Source: TMED14 sp002167805 (GTDB taxonomy: Bacteria > Bacteroidota > Bacteroidia > Flavobacteriales > Schleiferiaceae). From it: DNA of 64,000 nucleotides. Position 1 is the stretch's first letter; the number at the start of each line of letters is the position of its first letter. Below the pieces are notes generated by a model. The model saw only the letters and a list, made by a program, of their open reading frames with translations. It was not told the DNA's origin and did no database searches. Location of the stretch: contig CBFHHY010000001.1 of assembly GCA_965655795.1 (NCBI GenBank), positions 248,001 through 312,000 of the forward strand, read 5' to 3'. Both the position numbers and the translations under genes were made by a program. Positions 33,696 to 43,198 of the stretch are shown in pieces.

Positions 33696-35300
33696 TTAAT
33701 TTCTTATAAGCTTTGAGGTTTTAACTCCTTTATCCGTTTCAATTCGGATTATATACGTTCCTTGTGCCCAAGATGAAGTTGAGATTTCAGCCTGAGACTT
33801 TTGCAGGCCTTCAACAACATAAACAGGACGCCCAAGAACATCATAAACATTTATTGATTGAATTATAGCCCCTTGAGTTGAGATTAATGAACTGTAGTTA
33901 GAAGGGTTTGGACTAATCGAGATATTAAAATCAGGAAGCTCTTCTGAGCTTACAGAGTATCCCGCAGCATTCATTGCCTTACCTAATCTTGGTAGTGTAT
34001 ATCCCATGATAGTATCAATATATGCCAAGGATTGAGCTTTGATATTTGGGTTTGTTTCATTTACCGATAAAGGATCATTGGCATCCCACCAGTCCCAAGG
34101 GTTTGAATTTACTCTAAAAGGCATAGCTGGATTTGGAGGCACCATATTGAAAGTATAAATATTTTCTTGGTTACCAATGTTATATGGATTTGATCTAGCC
34201 TTAGCGGAATATGCATCCATCATAGTTGATGATCCTAGGACAGTATTGTTTCCTAGTGTGTTAGCAACTTTTGCAGCAGTATGGCTTCCAGCTACTTCGA
34301 CTACAGGGAAAAATGCTCCAGCGATTGGAACGTTGACCATCCCTCGATAATAAGGAGCATAAAAGTCATATCGACTATGAAATGAGATCGATGGTGCGTC
34401 ACCTGCTGATGTCCAAGCTGAATCAGCTAATGCACCGCCAAGATTTATTGTAAGATTTACATTGTGAGGAACGCCTGCATGAGAAACAATATTTCTTCCC
34501 GGTTCAGTGAGGTCAATAATCGGTAATCCTGTTACTGAATCTTGTCCTATGACTGTAGCTAAGCCACCGTATCCATCCCAATCACCAACAATAGTTGTAT
34601 CAATGTATGGATCTCCGGCATTCACTGTACCTCCATATATTCCAGGTCCAGCAGCAGTATACTTAAATTTTGTCGGACTGGCTACTTCTGAATAATTATC
34701 TAGAGTACTGTAAGCTAAGGTTATATATCCACCTGAACCAGACCCAAGAAGTGTTATAAAATTCGGATCCATTCGCCACGCATTATTAGTTAAGGCTCTT
34801 CCGCGGTTACTTCGAACACACACTTTGACATCTTGAATTGCCCCATAAACGGCAGCTAGATTAGTTCCGCGTCGAAGGTCAAGATTCGTAGAGTTCGCAA
34901 GCCAACCTACACGGTAGGCAGCAGATATCGCAACAAATCCTCTTTTCGCAAATCTCATTGCTAATTCAACCAAAACAGAATCTTCTTTTTCTCCAAGTGG
35001 AGAGGCTGTACCTTTTGGTAAAAAGGATCCTGTATGCAAAAGAATTATAACAGGCCTTGAAGTTTCAGAATCTACAGCTGTATCAGGCATATAGACATCC
35101 TGAAACATAGGAATGACTTGAGGACCTCCAAGAGCGGCAGGTACATATTGACTAAAATTAACTCCGTATACAACATCTGTAAGCACAGTTATTTCAGAGT
35201 CAGAAAATACTTCATCAACATAGCGTTCCTGAGCATTTACATTTAGATTGATCAAACACAAAAGAATGATCAAACTTTTTAGAGAGTATAAATATTTCAT
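33696..35300 (-). CDS. T9SS-sorted alpha/beta hydrolase (carboxylesterase-like)
   Basis: The ATG at 35300 gives the signal YSLKSLIILLCLINLNVNAQ. The 534-residue product has a hydrolase core of the carboxylesterase/BD-FAE type: RPVIILLHTGSF (oxyanion), YRVGW, VYGAIQDVKVCV, nucleophile elbow GSGSGGYI near residue 200, and a late GSHTAAK as candidate catalytic His. The last 70 residues are a T9SS sorting domain (NISISPNPSNYSSLI, VYDVLGRPVY, WAQGTYIIRIETDKG). It lies 61 bases after a TonB receptor gene, so it may process the same substrate. Substrate unknown. Confidence 0.86.
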   Translation of the reverse strand: MKYLYSLKSLIILLCLINLNVNAQERYVDEVFSDSEITVLTDVVYGVNFSQYVPAALGGPQVIPMFQDVYMPDTAVDSETSRPVIILLHTGSFLPKGTASPLGEKEDSVLVELAMRFAKRGFVAISAAYRVGWLANSTNLDLRRGTNLAAVYGAIQDVKVCVRSNRGRALTNNAWRMDPNFITLLGSGSGGYITLAYSTLDNYSEVASPTKFKYTAAGPGIYGGTVNAGDPYIDTTIVGDWDGYGGLATVIGQDSVTGLPIIDLTEPGRNIVSHAGVPHNVNLTINLGGALADSAWTSAGDAPSISFHSRYDFYAPYYRGMVNVPIAGAFFPVVEVAGSHTAAKVANTLGNNTVLGSSTMMDAYSAKARSNPYNIGNQENIYTFNMVPPNPAMPFRVNSNPWDWWDANDPLSVNETNPNIKAQSLAYIDTIMGYTLPRLGKAMNAAGYSVSSEELPDFNISISPNPSNYSSLISTQGAIIQSINVYDVLGRPVYVVEGLQKSQAEISTSSWAQGTYIIRIETDKGVKTSKLIRN

Positions 35301-35361
35301 ATTACGTTTTTTATTGAACAAGTGTCCAATTTACGTTTAATATTGATGAAACCCATAAAAA

Positions 35362-38112
35362 TTATTCTAAACTGCATGTTAAAGCTAAATATGTGAGTCT
35401 TCCAATTGAGGGCCCTCCATAAACTTGAACTACTTTTTGATTAAAAATATTGCTACTTCCAATTTTTAAAATCCACTTTTTCTCCTTCGATGTCCAAGAT
35501 AGTTGTGCATCAGTTAGTCGATAGCTCGGAATTCTTCCTGTAAATTGAGGTGATCCCTCGAAAAGAAATCCTTGTACGAATTTATGAGTAATCATATATC
35601 CAATTTTGCCCTTTTTTATCTTCCAATCAAGGTCTCTTGCTGAAAATGATAGGTTATACTTGTTCTCAGGGGTATTGTAAGCAGGAATTATGGGATCATC
35701 TATCGCTGAGTTTAAGACATTCCATGTGTAGTTCCCTGCGATTGTATAATTAGAAAAGTAATAGTTTGTTCCAACGCTAAAGCCCTGAGTAGTTACTTGC
35801 TCTCTAGCATTGGATGAGATTCTGTATGCTTGAACATCTGTTAATCTATTTGCAGCACTACCTCCTGGATCATCTTCAATCTTCAATGCAAGATGGTAAC
35901 CGATAAAATCTCTGTACCAACTATAATAGTAAGTTGCATCTATATAAAAACTCTCCCACCAAGTACTTCTGTATCCCACTTCGATATTTCTCACTTTTTC
36001 TGGAAGAACTCCTTCCATGTCATAATAATTCCATTCCCATGCGGCTCTTTCTTGGACCCCTGACTCTAAAAAATTTTCAACCTCTGAAATGGTGATTAGG
36101 GAGTCATAACCATTTAAATTTCCAATAAGAGTTGCTCTTCCTACATCGTAAAATAAGTATTGATCTTGTAACGTTGGATTTCTTATAGCTGAGGAGGCTC
36201 CGGCTCTTAAGACTGTCTTTTTATTTGGACGATATACTATAGACATAGCAGGGGAGGCTAGCCATGAAAAATTTTGATTTTTATCCAATCGAATAGTAAC
36301 GTTCATTGATAATTTTTCTGTTTCTTTTGTGTAGCCTGAGAAGAATCCTAATTCTGAAACCTGAAGCTTTCTTCCGTTGGTATCACTGAATATTGTTCCT
36401 TTTGAATTAGGATTATAACTGCGGTAGTTACCACCGATCGAAACAGTTCCATATTCAGAGTAATCAAATTTTCTTTGAAACTGAACGTGCGATAATCCTG
36501 ACCGGTCATAAAACCTTGAGCCACCTAAATGAAAAGGAGTAGAGATGATGGATTGCCTTAACGAGTTAAATGCTTGTGATCCAGGAATAAGAGAGCTATC
36601 TGGGTCATATGCACCACTCATCATATTCCTATTCTCTACGTGGCATGAAGAAAACTCTTCTGGATATAAATCTCTAAGTATAGCCATTTGTTGCTCAAAT
36701 TCTTCATTTGACAAATTACCTGTTGGATACTCAGGCAGGTTCATGACTTTTGATTTTTGAAAAATATTCCAGAAAGAGCGGTACTGATTTGCCCAAAACC
36801 CCTCATCAAGAATTGAATCTTGCATCTTTAATGCCGTAAAATATGCATCATAAGTTTTTCCTGCATCTTCATTCGTACGATATGCGCGAATAAACCATTT
36901 ATCTTTTTTCCTTAGCTCAAGCCTATTTTGAAGGAATAAAATGTCTTTAAGGCTCAGTCTGTTATCCCCTTGATAAACTGTTGTTCCTGAGCCGAAATTC
37001 ATACTGTAAATGGCTTCTAATCCATTTCGTGTCTTATAATGTATAGCTGTCGCCACTTTTAAATTTTCAGTATCATAATCGACAAGTTCCGATTCTTCAA
37101 TTCCCCTTCGGTGGTAAGTGCCAATTCCTGCATAAGTTTTTACATCACCGCCATTGTCATAACTAATCTCATCTCCATATCGATTCACGGCATCATACCC
37201 TCCTGGATTATTCCTTGGGGATGAAGACTCAAATGTTGGATCCATATTTGTCGCCTCCCAATCATTCGCTTTTAGTCCAAACACATTAAGTTTAAAGCCC
37301 CAACTATCCGTTCCATCTTTCCGGCTTAAGGAATTGGCGTATCGCAGAGAGGCTTCTGTCAATGAACGTTCGCCAATTTTTAATTGGAAAGATGTCCCTT
37401 GAGTTGTATAAGGGTCCTTAGTTACCATCGATATAACACCATTAAATGCCGATGGACCGTACATCGCTCCTACAGCTCCCGAGATGATATCTACTTTTTG
37501 AATGTCCAGTTCGCTTGCGCCTAAAAAATTTCCCAAAGAAAAATTGAGTCCTGGAGCTTGGTTGTCGACTCCATCAATGATTTGCAAACTCCTCACGGGG
37601 CTAGTGCTATTGAATCCTCTCGTATTTATGATTTTAAAACCGATACTTGCCGATGTCAAGTCCACACCCTTCATATTCCCCAAAGCCTCATAAAAGTTAA
37701 GGGCTGGTGCTTCTTTTATGCTTATGAGATCTAGGGCTTCAACAGTTAAAGGAGCTTGCTTTTGTCTTTCTGTTATTCTAGATGCAACAATCTGCGTCTC
37801 AGCTAGAACTATTTGATCTGCTTGAAGTTTGACGGTAATGGATTTATTATTTTGAACGACATTCAGGTCTTTGGAATTATATCCGAAAGTCGAAAAGTTT
37901 AAAACAACAGGAAGCGATTCTACATCAATATTAAAGTTGCCATCAAGATCACCAATTACAGTGGCACTAGAACTCTTGACAACTACATTTTCCAGTGCTT
38001 TATTTGTCTTTTCATCAATGATTCTACCCATAATATTTATGGACTGAGCTTTTGAAAAATAGCTTGAAAAGTAGAGACTAAGAAGAATTAATTTTTTAAT
38101 TCTGTTTTTCAT
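35362..38112 (-). CDS. TonB-dependent outer-membrane receptor
   Basis: A 916-residue protein with signal peptide ending YFSKAQ, then a carboxypeptidase-like regulatory domain (INIMGRIIDEKTNKALENVV), a TonB-dependent plug (about residues 105-235, with INTRGFNS, LQIIDGVDNQAPG and GAVGAMYGPSAFNGVIS) and a 22-strand-type barrel. The C-terminus ends LTYLALTCSLE. It resembles siderophore/small-ligand receptors more than SusC; no SusD gene is nearby. Two lipoprotein genes precede it (11 bases to the closest) and a T9SS hydrolase follows. Ligand unknown. Confidence 0.93.
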   Translation of the reverse strand: MKNRIKKLILLSLYFSSYFSKAQSINIMGRIIDEKTNKALENVVVKSSSATVIGDLDGNFNIDVESLPVVLNFSTFGYNSKDLNVVQNNKSITVKLQADQIVLAETQIVASRITERQKQAPLTVEALDLISIKEAPALNFYEALGNMKGVDLTSASIGFKIINTRGFNSTSPVRSLQIIDGVDNQAPGLNFSLGNFLGASELDIQKVDIISGAVGAMYGPSAFNGVISMVTKDPYTTQGTSFQLKIGERSLTEASLRYANSLSRKDGTDSWGFKLNVFGLKANDWEATNMDPTFESSSPRNNPGGYDAVNRYGDEISYDNGGDVKTYAGIGTYHRRGIEESELVDYDTENLKVATAIHYKTRNGLEAIYSMNFGSGTTVYQGDNRLSLKDILFLQNRLELRKKDKWFIRAYRTNEDAGKTYDAYFTALKMQDSILDEGFWANQYRSFWNIFQKSKVMNLPEYPTGNLSNEEFEQQMAILRDLYPEEFSSCHVENRNMMSGAYDPDSSLIPGSQAFNSLRQSIISTPFHLGGSRFYDRSGLSHVQFQRKFDYSEYGTVSIGGNYRSYNPNSKGTIFSDTNGRKLQVSELGFFSGYTKETEKLSMNVTIRLDKNQNFSWLASPAMSIVYRPNKKTVLRAGASSAIRNPTLQDQYLFYDVGRATLIGNLNGYDSLITISEVENFLESGVQERAAWEWNYYDMEGVLPEKVRNIEVGYRSTWWESFYIDATYYYSWYRDFIGYHLALKIEDDPGGSAANRLTDVQAYRISSNAREQVTTQGFSVGTNYYFSNYTIAGNYTWNVLNSAIDDPIIPAYNTPENKYNLSFSARDLDWKIKKGKIGYMITHKFVQGFLFEGSPQFTGRIPSYRLTDAQLSWTSKEKKWILKIGSSNIFNQKVVQVYGGPSIGRLTYLALTCSLE

Positions 38113-38123
38113 TTGATGCTTCT

Positions 38124-38660
38124 TTAGTTAATTCTGACACTCTTGATGCTACCTGATAATTCTCGATTGAACCCAGTTATACTGTCTAAAAAAGTGACTT
38201 TTGGAATGTTGATAATCACCTCATTTCCAAAATCTAAAACTCCTGCTGATGTGATTGTTGGTGTTCCAATGTTTCTGACGCTTACCTCAATTTCTCCTTT
38301 TACATAATATGGTTCTAGCGGTAAATTGAAAGTAGCCATTTGTTTACCTGTTGATTGATTTTCTAGACCAATTGTTCCTGATATTGACTCTCCTGTAGAA
38401 TAATTTTCAGAGTTTTTTATACCCTTGAAGCCAATTGAAATCGAATTACCTGTAAAATTTGCACGTGCCCCTTCCGAATTGCTGGCCCAAAAATCCATTA
38501 AACTAATGGAGTCATTCTGATACTCACCTTTGTATTTGTAATCACTTCCATCAAGGGTAATATCGATTTCCCATTTTGCTTTAGATGAGGTGCTTGACGA
38601 ATCACAGCCCCAAGTCCAAATAATTGACGATAAAAAAAATAATTTCAAGATTGTTTTCAT
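38124..38660 (-). CDS. Hypothetical lipoprotein in TonB-receptor locus
   Basis: A 178-residue lipoprotein (signal FFLSSIIWTWGC, Cys near residue 19, then Ser-rich spacer). The mature part is all beta (WEIDITLDGSDYKYKGEY, FTGNSISIGFKGI, GEIEVSVRNIG), like an immunoglobulin-like or lipocalin-like sandwich, and lacks enzyme motifs. It is placed 11 bases before the TonB receptor start and 30 after the metallopeptidase-like gene, so it may be a surface ligand-binding partner of the receptor. The family is not recognised. Confidence 0.7.
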   Translation of the reverse strand: MKTILKLFFLSSIIWTWGCDSSSTSSKAKWEIDITLDGSDYKYKGEYQNDSISLMDFWASNSEGARANFTGNSISIGFKGIKNSENYSTGESISGTIGLENQSTGKQMATFNLPLEPYYVKGEIEVSVRNIGTPTITSAGVLDFGNEVIINIPKVTFLDSITGFNRELSGSIKSVRIN

Positions 38661-38690
38661 GATAAAAAAGATTTGGTATAATTGTTAGAA

Positions 38691-39572
38691 TCAGTTTGTA
38701 AAGATGTTTTGCAAAAGAATATTTTCACTGGGAAGCACTGAATTGAAATCAGTTGAATCGATAATATTGTCTGCATTAAGATCATAAGAAGGAAGAATTT
38801 GGTAAAAATCTTGTACACTGAAATTAAAAACGTTTTCAAAATTAGATTTCCAATTTCCGTCTGTGGGGTCAGGGAGCCAAAAGTCTCTAAATATCATTCT
38901 AAATGCTTCGGCTTCAGAGATATTTTGTTTCTGTAGTTCTTTTGAGAGAGCGAGAACCATAAAAACCGAAGAGGAATAGTTAATGTCTTCATTTTGCGAT
39001 GCGCTGTATGTTTCAAAAATACTTGGATTATTAATAGCAGCAATATTTACCTGCGTTTGAGCATCTTTAAAGTAATTAAATTGATAGTATTGTTGAATGT
39101 AAATTGATTCTATTGAAGCCGCGCCACCTTCTGACATCCATTTTAATTCAATGTTACCATCATAAAAATTTTTTGAGAGTGACATTTGGTAGACATGAAA
39201 ATATTCATGAGGAATTACCGAATATCTATGCATCGAACTGAAATCAAATTCTGAAGCTGGAATTTCCAGAACCATGTAACGCTCATTTTCATTACCACAT
39301 ATACAAGCTCCGTCAGCATCTCCAATTTGATTCTGGTATGGTTTATTAGTTGTACTTTTCCATGCATACACATCCATCTCATATGAATACTCTTTGGGTA
39401 ATATCTTTATTTTATCATCAAGATTATTCATTATCGTGTAAAACTCTAATTCCCATTCATTTGGCAATTCTGAATGGATGTTGTAGTTGAAAGTAAACTG
39501 GGATGGAATCACAGGGCTTTCCTCACAAGAAATAATGATAAAAAGTCCCCAAAAAGCGATAAATTTTCTCAT
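38691..39572 (-). CDS. HExxH metallopeptidase-like lipoprotein with EF-hand/dockerin-like C-terminus
   Basis: A 293-residue lipoprotein (signal FWGLFIIISC). The zinc-binding helix is YSVIPHEYFHVYQMSL near residue 120, an HExxH motif; 25 residues on, KWMSEGGAASIE supplies a Glu typical of gluzincin-like third ligands. The C-terminus has DLNADNIIDSTDF, which fits a calcium-binding dockerin/EF-hand loop (D-x-N-x-D-x3-D-x2-D) in one copy. It starts the four-gene locus with the TonB receptor. Peptidase activity is inferred from motif only. Confidence 0.75.
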   Translation of the reverse strand: MRKFIAFWGLFIIISCEESPVIPSQFTFNYNIHSELPNEWELEFYTIMNNLDDKIKILPKEYSYEMDVYAWKSTTNKPYQNQIGDADGACICGNENERYMVLEIPASEFDFSSMHRYSVIPHEYFHVYQMSLSKNFYDGNIELKWMSEGGAASIESIYIQQYYQFNYFKDAQTQVNIAAINNPSIFETYSASQNEDINYSSSVFMVLALSKELQKQNISEAEAFRMIFRDFWLPDPTDGNWKSNFENVFNFSVQDFYQILPSYDLNADNIIDSTDFNSVLPSENILLQNIFTN

Positions 39573-39681
39573 ATTTCTTCTCTTTTAATAAATCTTAATT
39601 AGCTAATATAGTTAACCAATGGTCCGAATTAAATCAATTACCTGATGTAACTTGAAACAATCATTCAAAAACTTATTATTA

Positions 39682-40134
39682 ATGAAACATGCTGAGATAA
39701 GATTTGCTCAAGAAAAAGATCTAGCTGAGCTTGTAGTTCTGTGTGAAAAACATGCTCATTTTGAGAGGGCCGAGTATTCGACTGATGATAAAGAGTCGAT
39801 GCTTAAAAATAGCTTGTTTGGTATTGATCCGAGCTTTCAATGTTTGGTTGTAGAGCATGCAGGCGCAATTGTAGGATATTGTTCCTTTATGAAACAATTT
39901 TCTACTTGGACATGCAGCTACTACTTATATATGGATTGTCTTTTTTTATTAGAAGAAGCCAGAAGCCATGGAATCGGTGAATCTATTATGAAAAGAATAA
40001 TCAAAGAGGCTCAATCGATGGGTTGTAAGTTTATCCAATGGCAGACTCCGTCTTTTAACTTGAGAGGGATAAATTTTTACAATCGAATAGGAGGTAAGTC
40101 TATTTCTAAAGAAAGATATTTTCTTTCTGTTTGA
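39682..40134 (+). CDS. GNAT family N-acetyltransferase
   Basis: The ATG at 39682 is preferred over an earlier TTG because it opens directly into the GNAT fold (EIRFAQEKDLAELVVLCEKH). The 150-residue protein has the beta-4 strand GYCSFMK, the acetyl-CoA loop LEEARSHGIGESIMKRII near residue 100 (Q/RxxGxG/A type, here RSHGIG), and FIQWQTPSFNLRGINFYNRIG at the end. It transfers acetyl from acetyl-CoA to an unknown amine. Divergent from the metallopeptidase locus. Confidence 0.88.
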   Translation: MKHAEIRFAQEKDLAELVVLCEKHAHFERAEYSTDDKESMLKNSLFGIDPSFQCLVVEHAGAIVGYCSFMKQFSTWTCSYYLYMDCLFLLEEARSHGIGESIMKRIIKEAQSMGCKFIQWQTPSFNLRGINFYNRIGGKSISKERYFLSV

Positions 40135-40162
40135 CTTTCAAGATCTATAGACTTCTGTAATT

Positions 40163-42070
40163 TTAATTAAGTTTTTGACCTTCGACCAAGCTTTCTACAA
40201 TACTAGGATCTAGAAGGGTGGAGGTGTCTCCAATATCCTCAGGTTCTCCATTAGCTATTTTTCTTAGTATTCGTCTCATTATTTTTCCAGATCGTGTCTT
40301 TGGTAATCCCTTAGTTATTTGAATTATATCTGGCCTTGCTATTTTTCCAATTGATCTCTCGACAGATTCTGATATGGATTTGGTGATACTTATTTTTTCC
40401 TTTAAATCAATCCCATATTCAAGAATTACAAAAGCATAAATACCTTGTCCTTTTATAGGATGTCGATATCCAACGACAGCACTTTCATTCACTAAATTAT
40501 TTGAATTAATTGCATTTTCTATTTCTGCGGTTCCAAATCGATGGCCACTCACATTAATTACATCATCAACTCTCCCTATGATTCGATACATTCCATTATC
40601 CCTTCGCGCACCGTCGCCAGTAAAGTAATAGCCTTCAAAATTTGAAAAATAAACATCTTTACACCTTTTATTATCACCATAAATGGTCCTGATCATTGAT
40701 GGCCAGGGAGATTTAATACATAAATATCCTTCAACCCCATCTTTTACAATTTCTTTTCCATCTGAATCTAGCAATGCCACTTGGATTCCAGGGAGAGGTA
40801 ATCCAGCATAAGTAGGATTTTCCTCGTTTATATTTCCCAGACCAGAAATCATAATTCCACCAGTTTCAGTCTGCCACCAAGTATCAACCACTGGACATTT
40901 ACCCCTACCGACAATATTTTTATACCAAAGCCATGCTTCTTTGTTAATGGGCTCTCCAACAGATCCAATTACTTTTAGGCTCTCCAAGTTAGATTTTTTT
41001 ATCCATTGGTCTCCAAAAGTCATAAGCGATCGAATAGCAGTTGGTGCAGTGTAAAACTGATTTACCTCATATTTTTCGCAAATCTCCCAAAACCTTCCAT
41101 TATCGGGCCATGTAGGAATACCCTCAAACATAAGAGTGGTGGCACCATTTAGCAAAGGTCCGTAAACAATGTAACTATGGCCTGTTATCCATCCAATGTC
41201 TGCAGTGCACCAGAATATATCTCCCCCTTGATATTGAAACACATTTTTAAAACTGTAAGCTGCGTAAACCATATATCCTCCACAAGAGTGAACTATACCT
41301 TTAGGCTTGCCTGTTGAACCTGAAGTGTATAATATGAACAATTCATCTTCTGAATCCATCATCTCTGCTTCGCAGACATCATTTACTTTTTTAATCGCTT
41401 CGTGATACCAAATATCTCTGCCCGGTATCATTGAAATAGGCATTTCGTTGCGTTTCACGACTATGACGCTATGGACACTTTTACAAGATTCTATGGCTTT
41501 GTCAACTATGGATTTAACTTCAATATTTTTTGAACCTCTATACATGCCATCTGAGGTTAATACAGCAGAGCATTTTGAATCTTGAATCCGGTCTGCAAGT
41601 GATTGGGCAGAAAATCCAGCAAAAACAACGCTATGAATAGCTCCAATTCTTGCGCATGCAAGAACACTAATCATCAATTCCGGTATCATCGGCATATAAA
41701 TAGCAATTCGGTCACCTTTTTTTATGCCTCTCGATTTTAAAACATTGGAAAATTTACACACAGCAGAATGCAAGTCTCGATATGATAGTTGAATTGTTTT
41801 TTCCTTTGGGTCATTGGGTTCCCATAACAATGCGATCGATTCAGAATTTTTTAATAGGTGTCTATCAAGACAATTTTCTGTTATATTGAGTTTACTTCCT
41901 TTAAACCAAATTGAGCCAGGCCCCATCTCACTATTCTGAATAACCGAGTCCCATTTTTTCTTCCAATTAAAATTTTGAGCAATATTCTCCCAAAATAATT
42001 GTGGGTTTTCTCTAGCATTTTTAGATGCCAATTCATGTTCCTTAATTGATGAGATCAAGAGATTTTTCAC
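40163..42070 (-). CDS. acs: Acetyl-CoA synthetase (AMP-forming)
   Basis: Acs activates acetate to acetyl-CoA through acetyl-AMP. The 635-residue protein has the AMP-binding P-loop LYTSGSTGKPKGIVHS near residue 255, VDTWWQTETGGIMIS near 400, TGDGARRD, DDVINVSGHRFGTAEIE near 515, and the C-terminal RSGKIMRR near 598, whose Lys is the acetylation site in homologues. The start appears to be GTG at 42070, two bases from the upstream cytochrome c stop, so the two genes are coupled. Confidence 0.96.
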   Translation of the reverse strand: MKNLLISSIKEHELASKNARENPQLFWENIAQNFNWKKKWDSVIQNSEMGPGSIWFKGSKLNITENCLDRHLLKNSESIALLWEPNDPKEKTIQLSYRDLHSAVCKFSNVLKSRGIKKGDRIAIYMPMIPELMISVLACARIGAIHSVVFAGFSAQSLADRIQDSKCSAVLTSDGMYRGSKNIEVKSIVDKAIESCKSVHSVIVVKRNEMPISMIPGRDIWYHEAIKKVNDVCEAEMMDSEDELFILYTSGSTGKPKGIVHSCGGYMVYAAYSFKNVFQYQGGDIFWCTADIGWITGHSYIVYGPLLNGATTLMFEGIPTWPDNGRFWEICEKYEVNQFYTAPTAIRSLMTFGDQWIKKSNLESLKVIGSVGEPINKEAWLWYKNIVGRGKCPVVDTWWQTETGGIMISGLGNINEENPTYAGLPLPGIQVALLDSDGKEIVKDGVEGYLCIKSPWPSMIRTIYGDNKRCKDVYFSNFEGYYFTGDGARRDNGMYRIIGRVDDVINVSGHRFGTAEIENAINSNNLVNESAVVGYRHPIKGQGIYAFVILEYGIDLKEKISITKSISESVERSIGKIARPDIIQITKGLPKTRSGKIMRRILRKIANGEPEDIGDTSTLLDPSIVESLVEGQKLN

Positions 42071-42071
42071 T

Positions 42072-42437
42072 TTATTCTATTTTTTTCATTCCCTGTGAGT
42101 ATAGGTATCTAAAAATAGCTTGCTCACCAGCTTTTGAAATCAAATCTCGTCCCGCCTTTTTATTGACTTTTACAGACATTCGGGGTATTGTACTCGCCCA
42201 TTTTGACTCTGTAAGGCTGCCCGCTTTATATAGTCCATGACACTTTCCGCAGTTAACTTGATAAAGACTTTCTCCAGCATTATACTCTGTCAACGTGTAA
42301 CCTGGAAATCTTTCTTTAACATCTTCCATAGTTAAGGGCTCTGGTTCTGCAGTTTTTTTTTCTCCTATTTGCAAAAGACCGCATGAGGTGATAGTCACGG
42401 AGAGAATAATTAAGAATGATACTTTATAAGATTTCAT
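42072..42437 (-). CDS. c-type cytochrome lipoprotein
   Basis: The ATG at 42437 gives a lipoprotein signal (FLIILSVTITSC); the frame continues upstream but without signal features. The 121-residue product has a single haem site, VNCGKCHGLYKAG near residue 60, and a candidate Met ligand region TIPRMSVKV. It is a monohaem electron carrier on the outer face of a membrane. The haem would be attached by the Ccm system in this window. It sits directly before acs. Its partner is unknown. Confidence 0.85.
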   Translation of the reverse strand: MKSYKVSFLIILSVTITSCGLLQIGEKKTAEPEPLTMEDVKERFPGYTLTEYNAGESLYQVNCGKCHGLYKAGSLTESKWASTIPRMSVKVNKKAGRDLISKAGEQAIFRYLYSQGMKKIE

Positions 42438-42559
42438 AATATTGAAATATTTCTTTAACAATACAAGTCTACATGTTTTTAACGGGAATTGAACATTTTC
42501 AGTTGAAAAGTTGTCAATTTTAAGGTATGTAACCTCTGTTGAGATCGATATCTTTGAAT

Positions 42560-43192
42560 ATGCGGATCTGTTTATCATTTTTTCTTTTTGTAATAGCTCT
42601 AAGCCTAAAGGGAAATCCGCCAATCTATTTTTTCCCGGACTTAATAAGAGTTGAGCAAGCACTTTGGCAGCAAAAGAATTTTGATAGACCAGATGGGCAT
42701 GTAAAGTTGGAGGGATTATTTGGTTTTCATCCTGCGGTTTATGCCAAATATGGACTGGATATCAAGAATATGGATTCTTTGAGAAGCTTTTCAGTTGCTC
42801 AAAGCTTATGGCTGGATTATATGTGTGAATTTAGGGATTCTTTAGAAGCTGATATTGCTATGATTTATGGACCAGTCTTGGTAAAATCTATGTCAAAAGA
42901 AAAAATAGATAACATTGGTTCAAGGATAAATAAATACAAGCATCCAGCAGAATTTCAAACTTTGATTAAAAGAGTGAAAATAAATGAGGATGTTGAAAAA
43001 AAAAATCAAACAAAAATTAAAAGAATCAAGCTCTCCGAAATACCAAAATTTACCGTTTACACAGTTAAGAAAGGAGATAATTTATGGAAGATAAGTAGGA
43101 AGTACCCCTCTGCATCAATAGATAAATTGATTGAAATCAATAAGAATACTGATGTAATTTATCCAGGACAGAAGATTCGTATCCCGCTATAA
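42560..43192 (+). CDS. LysM domain secreted protein
   Basis: The ATG at 42560 opens with a signal peptide (ICLSFFLFVIALSLKG); a TTG 21 bases earlier is possible. The 210-residue protein has an N-terminal region of unknown type (HVKLEGLFGFHPAVYAKYG) and a C-terminal LysM fold: YTVKKGDNLWKISRKYPSAS, then LIEINKNTDVIYPGQKIRIPL. LysM binds glycan chains of peptidoglycan. It lies six bases before two SGNH genes and an MBOAT gene, so it may anchor or recognise the substrate of that O-acylation system. Confidence 0.82.
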   Translation: MRICLSFFLFVIALSLKGNPPIYFFPDLIRVEQALWQQKNFDRPDGHVKLEGLFGFHPAVYAKYGLDIKNMDSLRSFSVAQSLWLDYMCEFRDSLEADIAMIYGPVLVKSMSKEKIDNIGSRINKYKHPAEFQTLIKRVKINEDVEKKNQTKIKRIKLSEIPKFTVYTVKKGDNLWKISRKYPSASIDKLIEINKNTDVIYPGQKIRIPL

Positions 43193-43198
43193 ATAGTT

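Noticed and set aside
35362..38112. SusC/SusD polysaccharide utilisation locus
   Set aside because: The receptor has no adjacent SusD, no glycoside hydrolase and no regulator, so a classical PUL is not supported.
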